From Nageia nagi (taxonomy: Eukaryota > Pinophyta), in assembly GCA_050084985.1 (NCBI GenBank), contig JBITNC010000001.1:116560001-116624000 (forward strand): DNA of 64,000 nucleotides, in the 5' to 3' direction. Of this stretch, positions 1-11,879 are shown piece by piece; position 1 is the first letter of the stretch, and every line of letters begins with the position of its first letter. The notes under the pieces were generated by a model. It ran no database searches. It saw nothing but the letters and a program-made list of their open reading frames with translations, and had not been told where the DNA came from. Position numbers and translations under genes: made by a program.

Positions 1-1140
1 ATTATTTATTGTATTGAAATTTCTTTTTGGGGTAAAGGAAGGACCACTTTCTCAATCTTGTCTACTTGAATTACTACCATTTAATTTTTATCTCCCTTCT
101 TTATCATCTAAAGAATATATTCATAGTCAACATAATAAACCTTATACTTTTGTTACAATAATTCTATCTTAAGAAAAACATTTATTTTTATATTCAACCT
201 TCAATTGGTCTATTATATTTATCTAATATTTTGTAAAACTTCCAATATATTAGTTTTCTCTTTACCTAGGATGAAATAAGTTAGAAAAATTGATTCCCTT
301 GGAATATAGACCTTGAAATTTTCAAAAATATCTTTCTTAGTTATTCAAAATCTTGAATTTAGCTATTGGGTAACATGTTGAACAATTGAAAAGCATTTAT
401 TATTAGGGATAAAGGGAATTATTTTACATGGATATCTTTATAATTAGATATCAAGGAAACCTCATCATAGAATATATTGAGATGCATAATTGGGTTTTCA
501 TTATCCTTGAATTTAGAGAAGATCGTATTCTTCTCACATTCATTTTAATTATCATGCATAAAGAATTATAAATTTCTTATTTCTTAACTATTTTTCTTTC
601 TTTGTTGAATTGCAATATAGGAGAATCTATTTTTGGTCACATAATGTTTGGTCATCACCTACCTTTAGGTAAGAAGTAGAGTTTTGATTTGGAACACTAG
701 GCGATAGCAAGGCAAAATGAAAGTGGTTAAGTATTATATTTTACCTTGAGCCCATAGTTTTTTGAACATGAAATCATCCCAAGTTTTAGAAAAAACTAGG
801 TATTAGTGGTTTTAATCAATGGAAATAATTATTTTTCTTCAACTAGGACTTGCAATTTTGCCATGATACTATAAGCTTGAGTTCTAGTAAATACCAAGGG
901 ATTCAATAAAGTCTATCCTACAAATCAATATTTCTAAGTTTTAAATGCAATAGATTAGAACCTATGATATCATTCCATGGTCATAAATGGTTGTGTGCAT
1001 TAATGAATGTATGTAAAAGGAGTCTTAGCATTGAAGAAAATATTAGTACATACAATCATATGGATTATAGAAAATATTAACATGGATTAAGGGAGTTACA
1101 AGTCTTTGAGCTTCACATATAGAGTAGGTCAAAGTATTAA
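1..1140. other. unassigned AT-rich sequence
   Basis: No protein homology, terminal repeat or RNA gene could be recognised here on either strand. The stretch is AT-rich and full of stops in all frames, like the flanks of the decayed transposons in the rest of the window. It may be old transposon sequence past recognition. Confidence 0.5.
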
Positions 1141-1900
1141 TGGAAAATAATGGCCACCCTTCCTTATTCACAAACTTCACTATCAAATTAATCATGGATA
1201 TCCATAAAAATATTACTTACCAATATTATAAAGTACTCCATAATTTGAAATAGGAAAAGTATTTTCTTTTCATATAGATGGTGAAATTGCATATAAATAG
1301 GGATATGTACTCTATAAATAGATATGTGGGATTGGATCACTTAGGAATTTTTCTCTTTGCAATTAAAATTTGCATTCTATTTCAAATTAAGTATGTATTT
1401 ATTTTCCCATTTTTTCTTTTTACTATGCTTGAGAATGCTTAAATGGTTGTATGTGTGGGATACTTCATGTATTCCAAAGAGTGGTGGATGAATATCTAAG
1501 GATGTTAGACCCAAATTTTTATTTGGGAACTAGTACTTATATGAATCTATGGCTATCTACTAGGTTTCCTTCCTCATGATTCTAGTTTGATCAACTAGAA
1601 ACTTGGGATAGCCTCAAGCTCTACCCTTTTATAGTTTCTTTCTAGTTTCTTACAATTTTGATGTTTTTATTTATCTTTCTTTTATGTAGCCTAATTTTCA
1701 ATATAAATGGTTATTCCTACTATAATGTAGGGCTCTCCATACCTAATTGGAGTAAGAGTTAGGTTGATACCTTAGAGGTAAGAAACCTAGTTTAAATTTA
1801 AAGCTTGGTTAATGAAGTTCCACTCATAGTGCAAGTTGCACTTCATTAATCAACACTTATGCTATTGTACTATTTTTTTTTTAATATTATGAAATTAAAT
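1141..1900 (+). promoter_or_regulatory. LTR-like region with two TATA motifs
   Basis: Two copies of TATAAATAG lie about 20 bases apart near 1295-1325, and a T-rich stretch follows near 1870. This looks like a plant LTR or other transposon promoter. I found no second LTR copy, no primer-binding site and no adjoining gag, so the assignment is weak. The poly-T run near 1870-1880 could instead be the poly-A tail of a minus-strand LINE. Confidence 0.2.
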
Positions 1901-2639
1901 GAGTGATTAATAGTTTTAATATAGTAAAAAAATATGATGGGATTTTTCAAGAGATTTATATACTTTGAAACTAGAATATAAGATTAGACTAATACCTATT
2001 TTCATTATAGTCATGAAGGTTTTAAGTTCCTCTAACTATTACAAAATAGACTATGAAAAATCTATTTGAGTCCTTACAAAATTCCATGTGGGCTAACTAA
2101 TACCAATCTATAACCTACTACCAATCCAAACTAGAAAAAACAATTAAAAAAAGCAAACCTACACAAAAAAGCTAGAATTGATTCATAGAAGAGATCTTTT
2201 CTACCTCCTAAATCACAACCTCTACCAAGAATGAAAAAGCTACTTGCATAAAAATATCTAAGGATCTAATTAGAGAACGAGAAGAACCTACCTTCAACTT
2301 GAAGTTTAACTTAATCTCCTCATGGAAGAGCTAGTTCATGGACAAGGGGAGAATTACCATAACAAAGCCTTTAGCTAACTCTTCCCTAAAGCAACTAGGA
2401 ATATCCACCTCCTTTTTTGGATGGTTACAAAGCTTGGGAATAGACCAACTTCCTTGATGACCAAAGCTAAAATGATTCCAATAACTCTACATTGCTTAGA
2501 TCTTCTACCTTGTAGATGCACCCCCAAGAAATGTAACTATCATTTGTGATATACTTCATATAGCTTTGATAAAAGAAGAGATTCCCTTTCATGATCTCAA
2601 AAAAGCTTAGATTCCCTTTCACGATCTCAAAAAAGCTTT

Positions 2640-4369
2640 CTTACAGAGACCTTTGACCAACTTTGAAAAATTAAACTAGAATACATTTAAATTTATTGAA
2701 CCTATTTCTTAGGTAAGAAAGGATTTGAATCCCTTGAAGATAACCAAAGAATATCTTACAAAAAATCCTCCTTACATATCCTTAAACCCTCCAAATTCAT
2801 AGTAAAATTGGCCATTAGGTCCATAGCCTAATTACCTTCTCTGTATGTATGGATACACTTTGTGGCTCCTAATTTCTCCTTTAGAATCTTAGCTTCCAAG
2901 ATCATCTTTACAATTATCCAACTGACTGCACACTCTTCCTTGGCTTCTTTGATGATATTCTAAGAATATCATTCAAATATTAACTACCCTCATTCCATGC
3001 AATTTTTATAGTTGTTCTATACACTCTCACTTTAGCAAAGTGATTGGATTGGGAACCTAGATGTTTTGCAAAAGCTAAGAAAATCTCCCCATTTGGACTT
3101 TTGAAAGATACTATCCATCCCTTATGGGCTTGGATTCCCTTTAGAAGCTCCATAAAAGTTAACCTTCATCCATCCAAGTTATGTAAGGCACCAATAGATC
3201 GAGTCCCTAAGGTTAGGAGTAACTTGAATTCTTTTTACTGGAACATTCCATTATTTGAGGATGTATAATTCTTTGGCTCCTAATGGTTTAGGTTTATTGT
3301 AAAAGGTTTTCCAATTTTCAATCAACAATATTGAAATTATAAAGCTTAGATAGTGAGCCTCTACCTTCACTCCTGATAAAATTCATGCATTCCTCTCATT
3401 CCAAATTCCCCAAAGGAAGTGAGGAACATACATTTTTCATAGCATTTTATCTTTTTTCACCTAAGAGGAGGAATCCACTACACACAAAAGTCTATGATAG
3501 AGTTAGAAGAGACCTACCTCAATTCAAACTTCATAGTTATATCAGTAAACACTTTATATGAAAAGTCACACATTAGAAAAAGGGTGATCCATTGATTCAC
3601 AAGCTCTTTCATAGAGCAAGCACCTATTGACTAATTAGAAACCTTTTTTTATAGAGGTTGTCAATTGTAAGAATTTTTTTCATCAATACCAACTAAGAAA
3701 AAAGCCTATTTTTGGGTTTAAGTTTTTTATCCATATATTGGAGACCAAAAGCCATCATGGGAAGCCCCCATGCTCCAAAAGATAGGTTGTCTTAAGTGAA
3801 TAATTTGTATTCCCCAATGTACTCCAAATAATTTTATCCTTCCCTCCAATTGGGTTAATGGGCATGACTTTAAGGGCTTTATTGAGAAGAGCCAATAATA
3901 TATCTTCCTCTAAAGTAGGGTTCTAGAATGAAACTTTTTCCCCCTTAGGAATTCCTCTATTATGAATGATAAAATTGCTAACTGATGACCTAATATCTAA
4001 TTCTAATTTATGTTAGAGAGGTCAAAGCATAGCGTATGAATCTAAAGGGGAATTTTCTAGAAAAGGGTCCTTATAAAAATCCACCTTATATCCATTCCTT
4101 ATCCACCATTGAATTCCTTTATAAATTAATTCTCTACATTTCACCAGGATATTCTAGAAATAATATTCATTCAAGAGCCTAGTTGTTGTGAGAAAATCCA
4201 TGTGGAGACCTAGATAATTAACTTTGATCAGTTTAACCCATCCTAGTTTATCATTATTTAATAATTTCCAACCCATCTTACCAATTAGAGAAATGTTCAT
4301 TTGTTGGATTCTTTTGAGCCCTATCCCTCCTTGATCTCTAGGGTAGCACACTTGATCCCATTTAACCAA
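2640..4369 (-). pseudogene. LINE ORF2 C-terminus: zf-RVT and RNase H relic
   Basis: The minus-strand frame at 4369-4154 reads MVKWDQVCYPRDQGGIGLKR..., the conserved segment after RT in plant non-LTR elements. Further down, a zf-RVT segment is visible near 3580-3720 (CLLYERACESMDHPF). An RNase H-like segment appears near 3000-3240 (SPNGEIFLAFAKHLG). The zf-RVT zinc finger and RNase H tail are typical of plant L1 ORF2 proteins. Many stops are present. The small plus-strand frame at 3044-3268 overlaps this segment and is a shadow. Confidence 0.7.
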
Positions 4370-4399
4370 TGGTAATCATTTTTTCTCTTCAACATCTAA

Positions 4400-5800
4400 C
4401 CATAATAAGTTTCTTTGGATCTATTCTAAAAGTAACCAACCTTGAACAGTACTTGGATGACCAACATGAAGTAGATATTATGACCAAGAGCTTTTGTTAA
4501 GATGATGAACAAAAAATAGGAGAGAGTATCTCCTTATCTAAAACCTCTACATCTAGGGAAGTAGCTATCAGGAGAGCCATTAATCAAAACTGAGAAACTT
4601 GAAAAAGTAGCTTTTGTTAAGATGATGAACAAAAAATAGGAGAGAGTATCTCCTTATATAAAACCTCTACATCTAGGGAAGTAGCTATCAGGAGAGCCAT
4701 TAATCAAAACTAAGAAACTTGAAAAAGAAATACAATTGAAGATCAGATTTATCCATTAGTGAAAAAAACCCAAATTGGCTAAGCTTTTGGTAAGGAAGCT
4801 CTAGGAAACCCTATCATACACCTTATTCATATCCAATTTAAGAAACATTTCATCTTCATTTCTCTAATCCATTGAGCGAATAACTTCATGAATAGTGATA
4901 ACCCCATCTAAGATTTGTCGACCCTTAACAAAGCCCCCTTGATTCATATGAATAATAAATGGCAAAATCACCTTCAACTAGTTGGCTAATATTTTGGTAA
5001 GAATTTTGAGTAGAGTATTGTATGGAATAATTGGTCTGTATTGAGATAATTCCAACACTCTTGGTAGTTTTAGAATTAGAGTAAGGAAGGTAGAGTTGAC
5101 ATCTTTCAAGACCACTTAGGTTAACTAAGATTCTAGGATAGCCTCAACTATAACCTATCTAATAATATGCCAAAAGTGCTAAAATAAGGTAGCTAGGAAA
5201 CCATCAGGTCCTAGGGAACTTTCCCTAATCAAATCAAAGGTTTCTTTCCTAATTTCCTCTAAATAAAAAGGTATAAGTAAATACTAATTTAAGTTATTTG
5301 TGATCAAGGTTGGAATATCTTGAAATAAAGATTCATTATTATTTGCCAAAATATTTGCACTCGAAGGACTGATTAGAAGTAAGATACTTCCTCCTCTATG
5401 ATTTCTTCCAAAGAACTTATCCTATCCCATTATTTTTCTTGATTTTAGAAATTTTGTTATGAATCCTATGGCAAAGGGTGGAGTTATGAAAGTATTTAGT
5501 GTTCTGGTCCCATTCCTTGAGCCATTTCATTTTGGATTTCTATTTCATAAGGTTTCTTCATATCCTAGAATATTATGAAATTGAAATAGGAGGTTTCCTT
5601 CTTTAATTATAAGCTCCTTTGTAAATGGATGGTCAATTATGATCTCCTCCAGCTCTTGTATCTAGGTTTTGAGTGCCTCCTTTTGTTGGAAGATATTGCC
5701 AAAAGAGGTTTTATTCCACTCCTTTAAGTTTAACTTGACATTCCTATGATTGTAAGAAATCAAACTAAGTTTATGGATAGCAAAGGGTCTTCTCCACCAC
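4400..5800 (-). pseudogene. LINE reverse transcriptase relic, catalytic block missing
   Basis: The minus strand shows LINE reverse transcriptase landmarks: NTKYFHN near 5500, GGFVKGRQILDGV near 4860-4950, and the NGSPDSYF...RGFR segment near 4560. The last of these occurs twice because of a 120-bp tandem duplication. After this the sequence jumps to the IYFMLVIQV segment near 4450. About 200 residues normally lie between these motifs, including the catalytic FADD box, and they are absent. The enzyme would copy element RNA at the nicked target. It is non-functional here because of stops and the loss of the active site. Confidence 0.75.
4491..4730. repeat. 120-bp tandem duplication inside LINE RT
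   Basis: Bases 4491-4610 and 4611-4730 are two adjacent copies of the same 120-bp unit, and I count only two mismatches between them. The unit codes for the RT segment around NGSPDSYF on the minus strand. The copies are far more alike than the LINE is to a working element, so the duplication arose after the LINE had decayed. Confidence 0.95.
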
Positions 5801-5824
5801 TCTGTAATCTTATCCTAGAGCTCT

Positions 5825-6580
5825 TCATGTTTGAATCATGAGTTCAAACCTTAAAGGTCTATTATACCAAATAGGTTGACCTCTTGAGTACCAAAGGAGA
5901 GGATTGTGATCAAACTTAATGTGAGGAAGAGCTATTAAGGAGGAGTCTCCAAACATAGTTAAACTATTATGGGAGATCAAAAAATTGTCTAGTCTTACAT
6001 GGATGAGCTGATCTCTAAGTCTTCTATTGTTCCAAGTGTAAGATAAGTGACTCAAATCCACATCCATAATTTCATTGAAGTTAACAAAATCCATGAATTC
6101 ATTAATCCCTTCATTAACCTAGTGAGATCCTCCCTTTTTATTAGAAGGGTTAAGGTGAATATTAAAATATCCTACCACCACCTATGGAATACCAATCATT
6201 ATTGCTCTCATTTCATCTAATTGAAGCCATACCCTTCTCTTACCCACTACTATGTTTGAATCATACACATTAGATAATACAAAACTCTCTGAAGTCTTAT
6301 TATTGAAATAATATATTTTGATACACCATATAGAATTTAAAATGAATTGGTAGTCCAAATCATGATTATTCCACATTATTAATAGGCCACCTTTTGTTCC
6401 AAATTTATCATAGGATACCATTTGAGACTCTTTCCAAATTTTATTTTTGAAGAACTCTAACTTGTTGTTCTTCATTTTGATTTCTTAAAGGAGTATTATT
6501 TTTGGCTTATACTCCCATTTGAGGTTGAGAAATGTCTAGAATTTTTTAGAGTTATGCCCTCTAATATTCTAGGAGAGGAA
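5825..6580 (-). pseudogene. LINE endonuclease relic
   Basis: This is the N-terminal part of LINE ORF2, the apurinic/apyrimidinic-type endonuclease that nicks target DNA to prime reverse transcription. The minus strand starts near 6580 with NIRGHNS, where the usual Trp before the catalytic Asn is a stop. It continues through EIKM (the ExKM catalytic Glu), GGLLIMWNN and FMDFVNFNEIMDVDL to YTWNNRR and ends near FDHNPL, in place of the usual SDHxPL. A stop and a frame break lie near 6120-6180. The motif order and spacing fit the family well, so the identity is secure although the gene is broken. Confidence 0.8.
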
Positions 6581-6599
6581 TTTTATTTAAAACCTCTAT

Positions 6600-8200
6600 T
6601 GCCCTCCCTATGGAACCAAAATTAAGGATGGATTAAGTACCATTTGCAATGTCCCTACCAGCCTCCTTCTATAATAAAATTGAATCAGATGGTTTTACTT
6701 ATAGAACTAGAACATAAAGGCCCACATAAAATTCAAACCACCCACTTGGATCCTAATGGATACCCTTGATGTTAGAGAAGAGTTAATGATTATATTCTCA
6801 AAAATCTCTTTTAAGGGGGTTTTCTGAATTAGAAGATCAATGGCTAATTCCTTGTCTTGAGAAAAGCTTTTAAAATGGTGGGAAGTGGGGATGACCTCCC
6901 CTATTCCTTATGCTAGCTAAATTTGATCTACCAAAATGGTTGATTTGGTTTTATCCCTTGGTAATTTCTCAACTTCTACCTCTGAAACTCAACCTTTGCT
7001 AGAACCTCTCTCCAAAAAAGGATACCATTGGGGGCCTTTACTAAGGTCCCTGATCAAAATTTTATTTGAATGATTGTAAGGCTAAATTTTATGTGAAATA
7101 TTCTCCAATTAGGTATTAGAGTTTTTTATTTCTCTATAATTGATAATATTTCCTTCAATATAATTTTTTACAATCATTTCCTTGTTGTCATTATTCCTTT
7201 TTTCCTAAGGCAATTTCTCTTAGGTGGACTGGAAGGATATTTTAAGAAGAAATTAAGTACTTTGATGCCCAAATTGGTTACGCACATTGAACTTGATGGT
7301 AGTATTTTCATATTCAAAACTTTGAGTGTAAATTCCCCATTAGTAGAAATGGTTATAGTTTGCAATAGCTATTTACTTAAATCTACCATCACTCATAGTT
7401 TAGAAAAAAGTAGTTTCAATTTACTAAGATTTGTTGGATCAATAGCTATAAGGTACCCTATTTCTCTAGCCATTTTAGATAAGATTATTTCATTCCAAAA
7501 GGTTAGGGGAAGACCTGGGAGTCTAACTCAAATAGGGGCTAGGTCTATTTCCTGTAGAAGAAGATTGAAATTTGAAGGTCATTTTTTCAAAAATAGCCCT
7601 CGTCTTCCATAGAACCAAGAACCTCCTTGTAGAACTTTATGTATATCCTATAGATAGTGAAACCTAACCAAAAAGGAACTTTTTGAGAGGGATTTGATCT
7701 CCATTCAAGATTTGGGTTGTTATTTCTTTGAATCCCATCTCTTTATTTGCTCTAGGTCTAGTTGCACTTCAATAAACTTATCCACCAAAGTAGATTTAGT
7801 CTCCTCGATCATGAGATCAATGAGACAGTTTAAGATTTATAGAATTGCATTAGAAGGAACTATATTAAAATAAGCATCATCAAGTTTTTTCTTACCTCAA
7901 AGAATGTTCACATAGGAATGCTTCCACAGATTAGGGACCCATAGTGAGTCTTCCTCCTTGATAAAATCTTCCATATGGTCAACATTAGTATCTTTAGGAT
8001 CTCCATCAAGATTGGAGGTGGAATATATACTTAATTTTTTGCTTCCTCTAGAGGCTCATTTGAATCCTAAGACCTAACACTAAGACCTAGAGACCCCACT
8101 ATCTTAGAACCTGCACTAGTTCCTCTAAACCCCAACCTACCCGAGTTAGGGATACACTATTGCTGAAGCTCCTTTCTGCTCCTCATCTCTCCAATTCTAT
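6600..8200 (-). pseudogene. LINE ORF1 relic with DUF4283-like domain
   Basis: Minus-strand translation in shifting frames gives fragments resembling the DUF4283 nucleic-acid-binding domain of plant L1 ORF1 proteins, such as FLVRFHYL followed by GGSWFYGRRGLFLKN (about 7540-7700). A relic of the CCHC-like region follows near 7200-7300. ORF1 proteins bind the element RNA in the ribonucleoprotein particle. Several stops interrupt the reading frame and no start codon can be chosen. It lies directly upstream, in element orientation, of the endonuclease relic, as expected for a LINE. The plus-strand open frame over the same bases is a shadow. Confidence 0.6.
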
Positions 8201-8342
8201 TATCACTCCATATTATTATATTAATACTTAATGAGATAGTGTTAATGAATATAGTTTTATAAATTATAGAAAGCTTAAGATCCATAAAAAATTTAAATAA
8301 TAATTAAAAATAAAAATAATAATATAGAATTACCACATCATG

Positions 8343-9005
8343 TGATCCAAAATTAGATTCATTAAGTGGTAAAGTATAATCTCTCTCACTTATTCTTGAT
8401 GATGTTAAGAAGAATCCTACAAGAGTATTTAAAATTGAGTACCGTACTCAATTATGATCCTTGATTTCTATATGTGGCTATTTAAAAGATTCATTAATTA
8501 TAATAATTAAAGATTATTACTATTAATTAATTATGTATTATTAAAATTTAATATTTCAATATTTTAAATCATATTGGCATTTTAAAACCTTTTAAAAGGT
8601 ATGTTTTAAAAATGACCATTGATTTAAGTGATAAGAGGAGTCTATATTATAAAGGGGACCACTCTCTATTTAGAACATGTTGTTGAATGGTTCAAAGGAG
8701 TTTGATAATATTTATTATTAAAAGGTACCACAATGGAATATATCCTTAGGTAGCCATTTAAATGAAGAGCCCACAATGGCATACAATTAACCAAATATCT
8801 ATCCATATGTTGGTGTCACTCTAGTTCAATGGATACCTTAGAGGGTGGCCACATTATAAAAATTAGAACTATTATTTATGATTTTACTTTCAATATAATG
8901 TAAGAAGCATAGAATTTCAAAGTTTTTGTCAATGCCTTGAGCATAGGTATGATAAAATGTCAACAGGAATGCACATCCTCATGTAAGGGAGGATCCTAGA
9001 TAAAG
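8343..9005 (+). repeat. left LTR of gag-only gypsy element
   Basis: This is a direct repeat of 12759-13421. Shared blocks include TGGTAAAGTATAATCTCTCT (right copy: AGTAGTAAAG...), the TTTTAAAACCTTTTAAAAGG segment and the GTCAATGCCTTGAGCATAGG segment. The start is set by TGATCC at 8343, aligning with TGATAT after the purine tract at the right end. The copy ends about 9005-9010, where it runs straight into a gag fragment, not a primer-binding site. Scattered differences show considerable age. Confidence 0.85.
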
Positions 9006-9468
9006 ACTCATGGGTTGAAGAAGACCTTATTTAACATAAAATGTGTGCACCAAACTCTATGTTAGTTTCTTCATAAGATCACCATGGCTAGGATATTGCA
9101 CCTTCATAAGATCAACACTCTTCCCTTTTGAATGGGAAGAAGTCTCTACTATCATGGGAGATGTCAAAGCAACTTATTCAATCTCATCTAATTTATGGTT
9201 TTGATAAACTCTTAGTAAATATGATCTTCCTTGCATTCCCAAAATGAACTTTGTTTGTAGTTTTCCAACAACTTCTAGCAAATCTATCACATGATTCTCC
9301 AACCAAGTAATTCAAGTAAAATAATCACCACTACCCATTATATAATGAATGGATAAACTTCATAGCAACCTTGCATATATATGGTTCCAAATAATTGAAT
9401 AGATTTGATATCAAAACTTGATCTGTAAAAAAGAGTGAACTGCCCCCCTCTCTTAATATAATAAGTTT

Positions 9469-9482
9469 TGGTGTTAGAGTGG
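9469..9482 (+). promoter_or_regulatory. decayed primer-binding site (initiator tRNA-Met type)
   Basis: TGGTGTTAGAGTGG matches the common plant retroelement site TGGTATCAGAGC apart from transition-type changes. A second, inverted, version (TTTGATATCAAATCT on the minus strand) lies at 9401-9416 and belongs to the inverted gag segment. Neither directly abuts the left LTR, so the first interior bases were displaced by the rearrangement. Confidence 0.55.
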
Positions 9483-9539
9483 TTTAACTATTGGGAACCA
9501 TATATCCATAAGATTGTTGGAAATTTTTTCCATTCATAA

Positions 9540-10430
9540 TATAATAGCTAGTGGTAATCATCTTGTTTGAATTACTTGGTTGGAGAACCATGTGATTGAT
9601 TTGCTAGAATTCATTGGCAAACTACAAGTGAAGTTCATGATGAGAATGTATGGAAGATAATCTTCACTAGGGGTTGCTCAAATCAATCAATTAGATGAGA
9701 TTGAACAAGTTACTTCAACATCTCCCATGATAGTAGAGACTTCTTCCAATTCAAAAGGGAAGAGTGTTGATATTGTAGAACCTATGGAGGTGTAATCTCC
9801 TAGCCATGGTGATCTTATGAAGAAACCAACATAGAGTTTGATGTGCAAGTTTAGTGGTAAAGAAGATCACCTTAAACACTTTTGTTAGAGGTGATACAAG
9901 CATAGATACAATCAAAATGAGAAGACTCATGGGTTGAAAGAGAATTTATTTGAGTATTTATTGTCATCATCATCCTCTTCAAAATGGAAATCTCATAGGT
10001 TTGCTATTCATGTCTACAATAGAAGGGAGAAGAGCATAATATCATCTTCATTAGCTTCATCTTCTACTTCACTCTTTTCATCTCCAACTTCTTCTGAACT
10101 TAGAGATTCCAATGTATTGTACCTTAAGGAAAATAAGGGTAGATAATCTTAATTTTTCTTCAAAAAAGGATGAAGAAATTTCTCATTCTCATTGTGTTTA
10201 AGGAGAAGCATCAAGGAGATGACCTAATATGCAAAAGGCTATTTGTACACAATGTAAACAAAAGGGACATGTTTCAAGAGCATGTTGTAGTATCCAAAGT
10301 AAAGAAATAGAAAATCATCAAATACCTTGTGGTGAGCATATAAAGAAGCTTATGCTCATGTGAGTGAGAGATTTGTACTCTTTAGAGAAAGAGGAATAAT
10401 TATTCTACTTAAAAGTACAAGTGTTTCAAC
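9540..10430 (+). pseudogene. gypsy gag relic, copy 1
   Basis: Plus-strand frames give a gag-like stretch (ITWLENHVIDLLEF-type), a first zinc knuckle near 9850-9890, a serine-rich linker (KENLFEYLLSSSSSS at 9934) and a second knuckle near 10255-10290 (CKQKGHVSRAC). Gag proteins package element RNA; the CCHC knuckles contact RNA. In-frame stops lie between the parts. The copy ends abruptly at about 10430, where an inverted copy of the same gag begins. Confidence 0.65.
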
Positions 10431-11039
10431 TCTTATCTTCTTCACTTGCACTTTCAAGCAAAATAATTCTTCCTCTTTTTTTTGAAGATTAGTACACAAC
10501 TCTCACTCCCATGAGTGTAAGCTTCCTTACATTCTCACTAGGAAAGCTTTGATTCTTTTCCATTTCTTTACTTTGGATACTATGACATGCTCTTGAAACA
10601 TGTCCCTTTTTTTGGCATCATGCATAAATAACCTTTTGCATATCAGGTCCTCTCTTCAATGTTTCTCCTTAAAAATAAAGAACATTAGAAATTTTTTAAT
10701 TCTTTTCAAAGAAAATTGAGATTCTCTACCCTTATTTTCCTTAAGGTAGAATACACTGGAATATCTAAGCTTGGAAGAAGTTGGAGATGAAAAGAGTGAA
10801 GTAGAAGATGATGTTGGTAAATATGATCTTACACTCTTATCCTTTTTATTGTAGAAATGACTAGCAAACTTATGATATTACCATTTTGAAGAGGATGGTA
10901 ATGAAAATATAGACTCAATTGATTTCTCCTTCAACCCATGAGTCTTCTTCGCTAGCTTGCATCTCTTCTTGTATCACCTCCATCAAGAGTGTTTAAGGTA
11001 ACCTTCTTTACCATAAAACTTGCACACCAAACTTTGTGA

Positions 11040-11830
11040 CCTTATATAATGGCTAGTGGTGATAATTTTAATCAAATTACTTGGTTGGAGAACTATGTGA
11101 TAGATTTTCTAGAATTTATTGATGAACTACAAGTGAATTTCATTTTGAGAATGGAAGGAAGATCATATTCACTAGTAGTTGCTCAAATTGATCAATTAGA
11201 TGAGATTGAGCAAGTTACTTCAATATCTCCCATGATAGTAGAGAATTCTTTTAATTCAAAAGGGAAGAGTGTTGATGTTACAAAACTTATGGAGGTGGAA
11301 TATCCTATCCATGGTGATCTTATGAAGAAACCAATACATAATTTGGTGTGCAAGTTTTGTGGTAAAGATGGTAACCTTAAACACTCTTGATGTACGTGAT
11401 ACTAGAAGAGATTTCAGCTAGCTAAGAAGACTCATGAGTTGAAGGAGAAATTAGTTAATTCTCAATTGTCATCACCATCATCTTCAAAATGGAAATCTCA
11501 TAGGTTTTTTGATCATTTCTACAACATAAAGGTTAAGAGTGTAAGACCATATTCATCAGTATTATCTTCTACTTCACTCTTTTCATCTCCAACTTCTTCC
11601 AAACTTAGAGATTCTATTGTATTGTGCCTTAAGGAAAAGAAGGGTAGAAAATATTAATTTTCTTCAAAAAAGTATGAAGAAACTATTGATGTTGGTTGTG
11701 TTGAAAGAGAAGCATCAAGGAGAAGAATTGATATGCAAAAGGTTGTTTGTGCATGATATGGAAAAAATGGACATGTTTTAAGAGCATTTCATAGTATCCA
11801 AAGTCAAGAAATTAAAAAGCATCCAAGCCC
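11040..11830 (+). pseudogene. gypsy gag relic, copy 2
   Basis: This is the longest gag copy and the one continuous with the protease. The frame from ATG 11049 reads MASGDNFNQITWLENYVIDF and ends near a first knuckle (VCKFCGKDGNLKHS). The next frame (11439-11657) holds the serine-rich linker. A second knuckle near 11745-11795 (GKNGHVLRAF) has lost its last Cys. Two knuckles separated by a serine-rich linker is an unusual layout for gag. At least two stops separate the parts. Confidence 0.7.
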
Positions 11831-11879
11831 TTTTATTGAGAATGTGAAGAAGCTTATGCTCATTGGAGTGAGAGGTATA

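Larger units (their letters stand above)
2640..8200 (-). mobile_element. decayed LINE (plant L1-like), minus strand
   Basis: Reading the minus strand from about 8200 to 2640 gives the plant L1 order: an ORF1 with a DUF4283-like region, an apurinic endonuclease, reverse transcriptase, zf-RVT and a C-terminal RNase H. All parts carry stops and frameshifts, so the copy is dead. A block of the reverse transcriptase is deleted near 4430-4490 and a neighbouring 120-bp block is duplicated. The 3' end is not sharply defined; homology fades near 2640, and a T-run near 1870 is a possible tail. Confidence 0.8.

Noticed and set aside
7262-7612. 116-codon plus-strand open frame
   Set aside because: It overlaps the minus-strand LINE ORF1 relic, whose motifs are recognisable, and resembles no protein itself.
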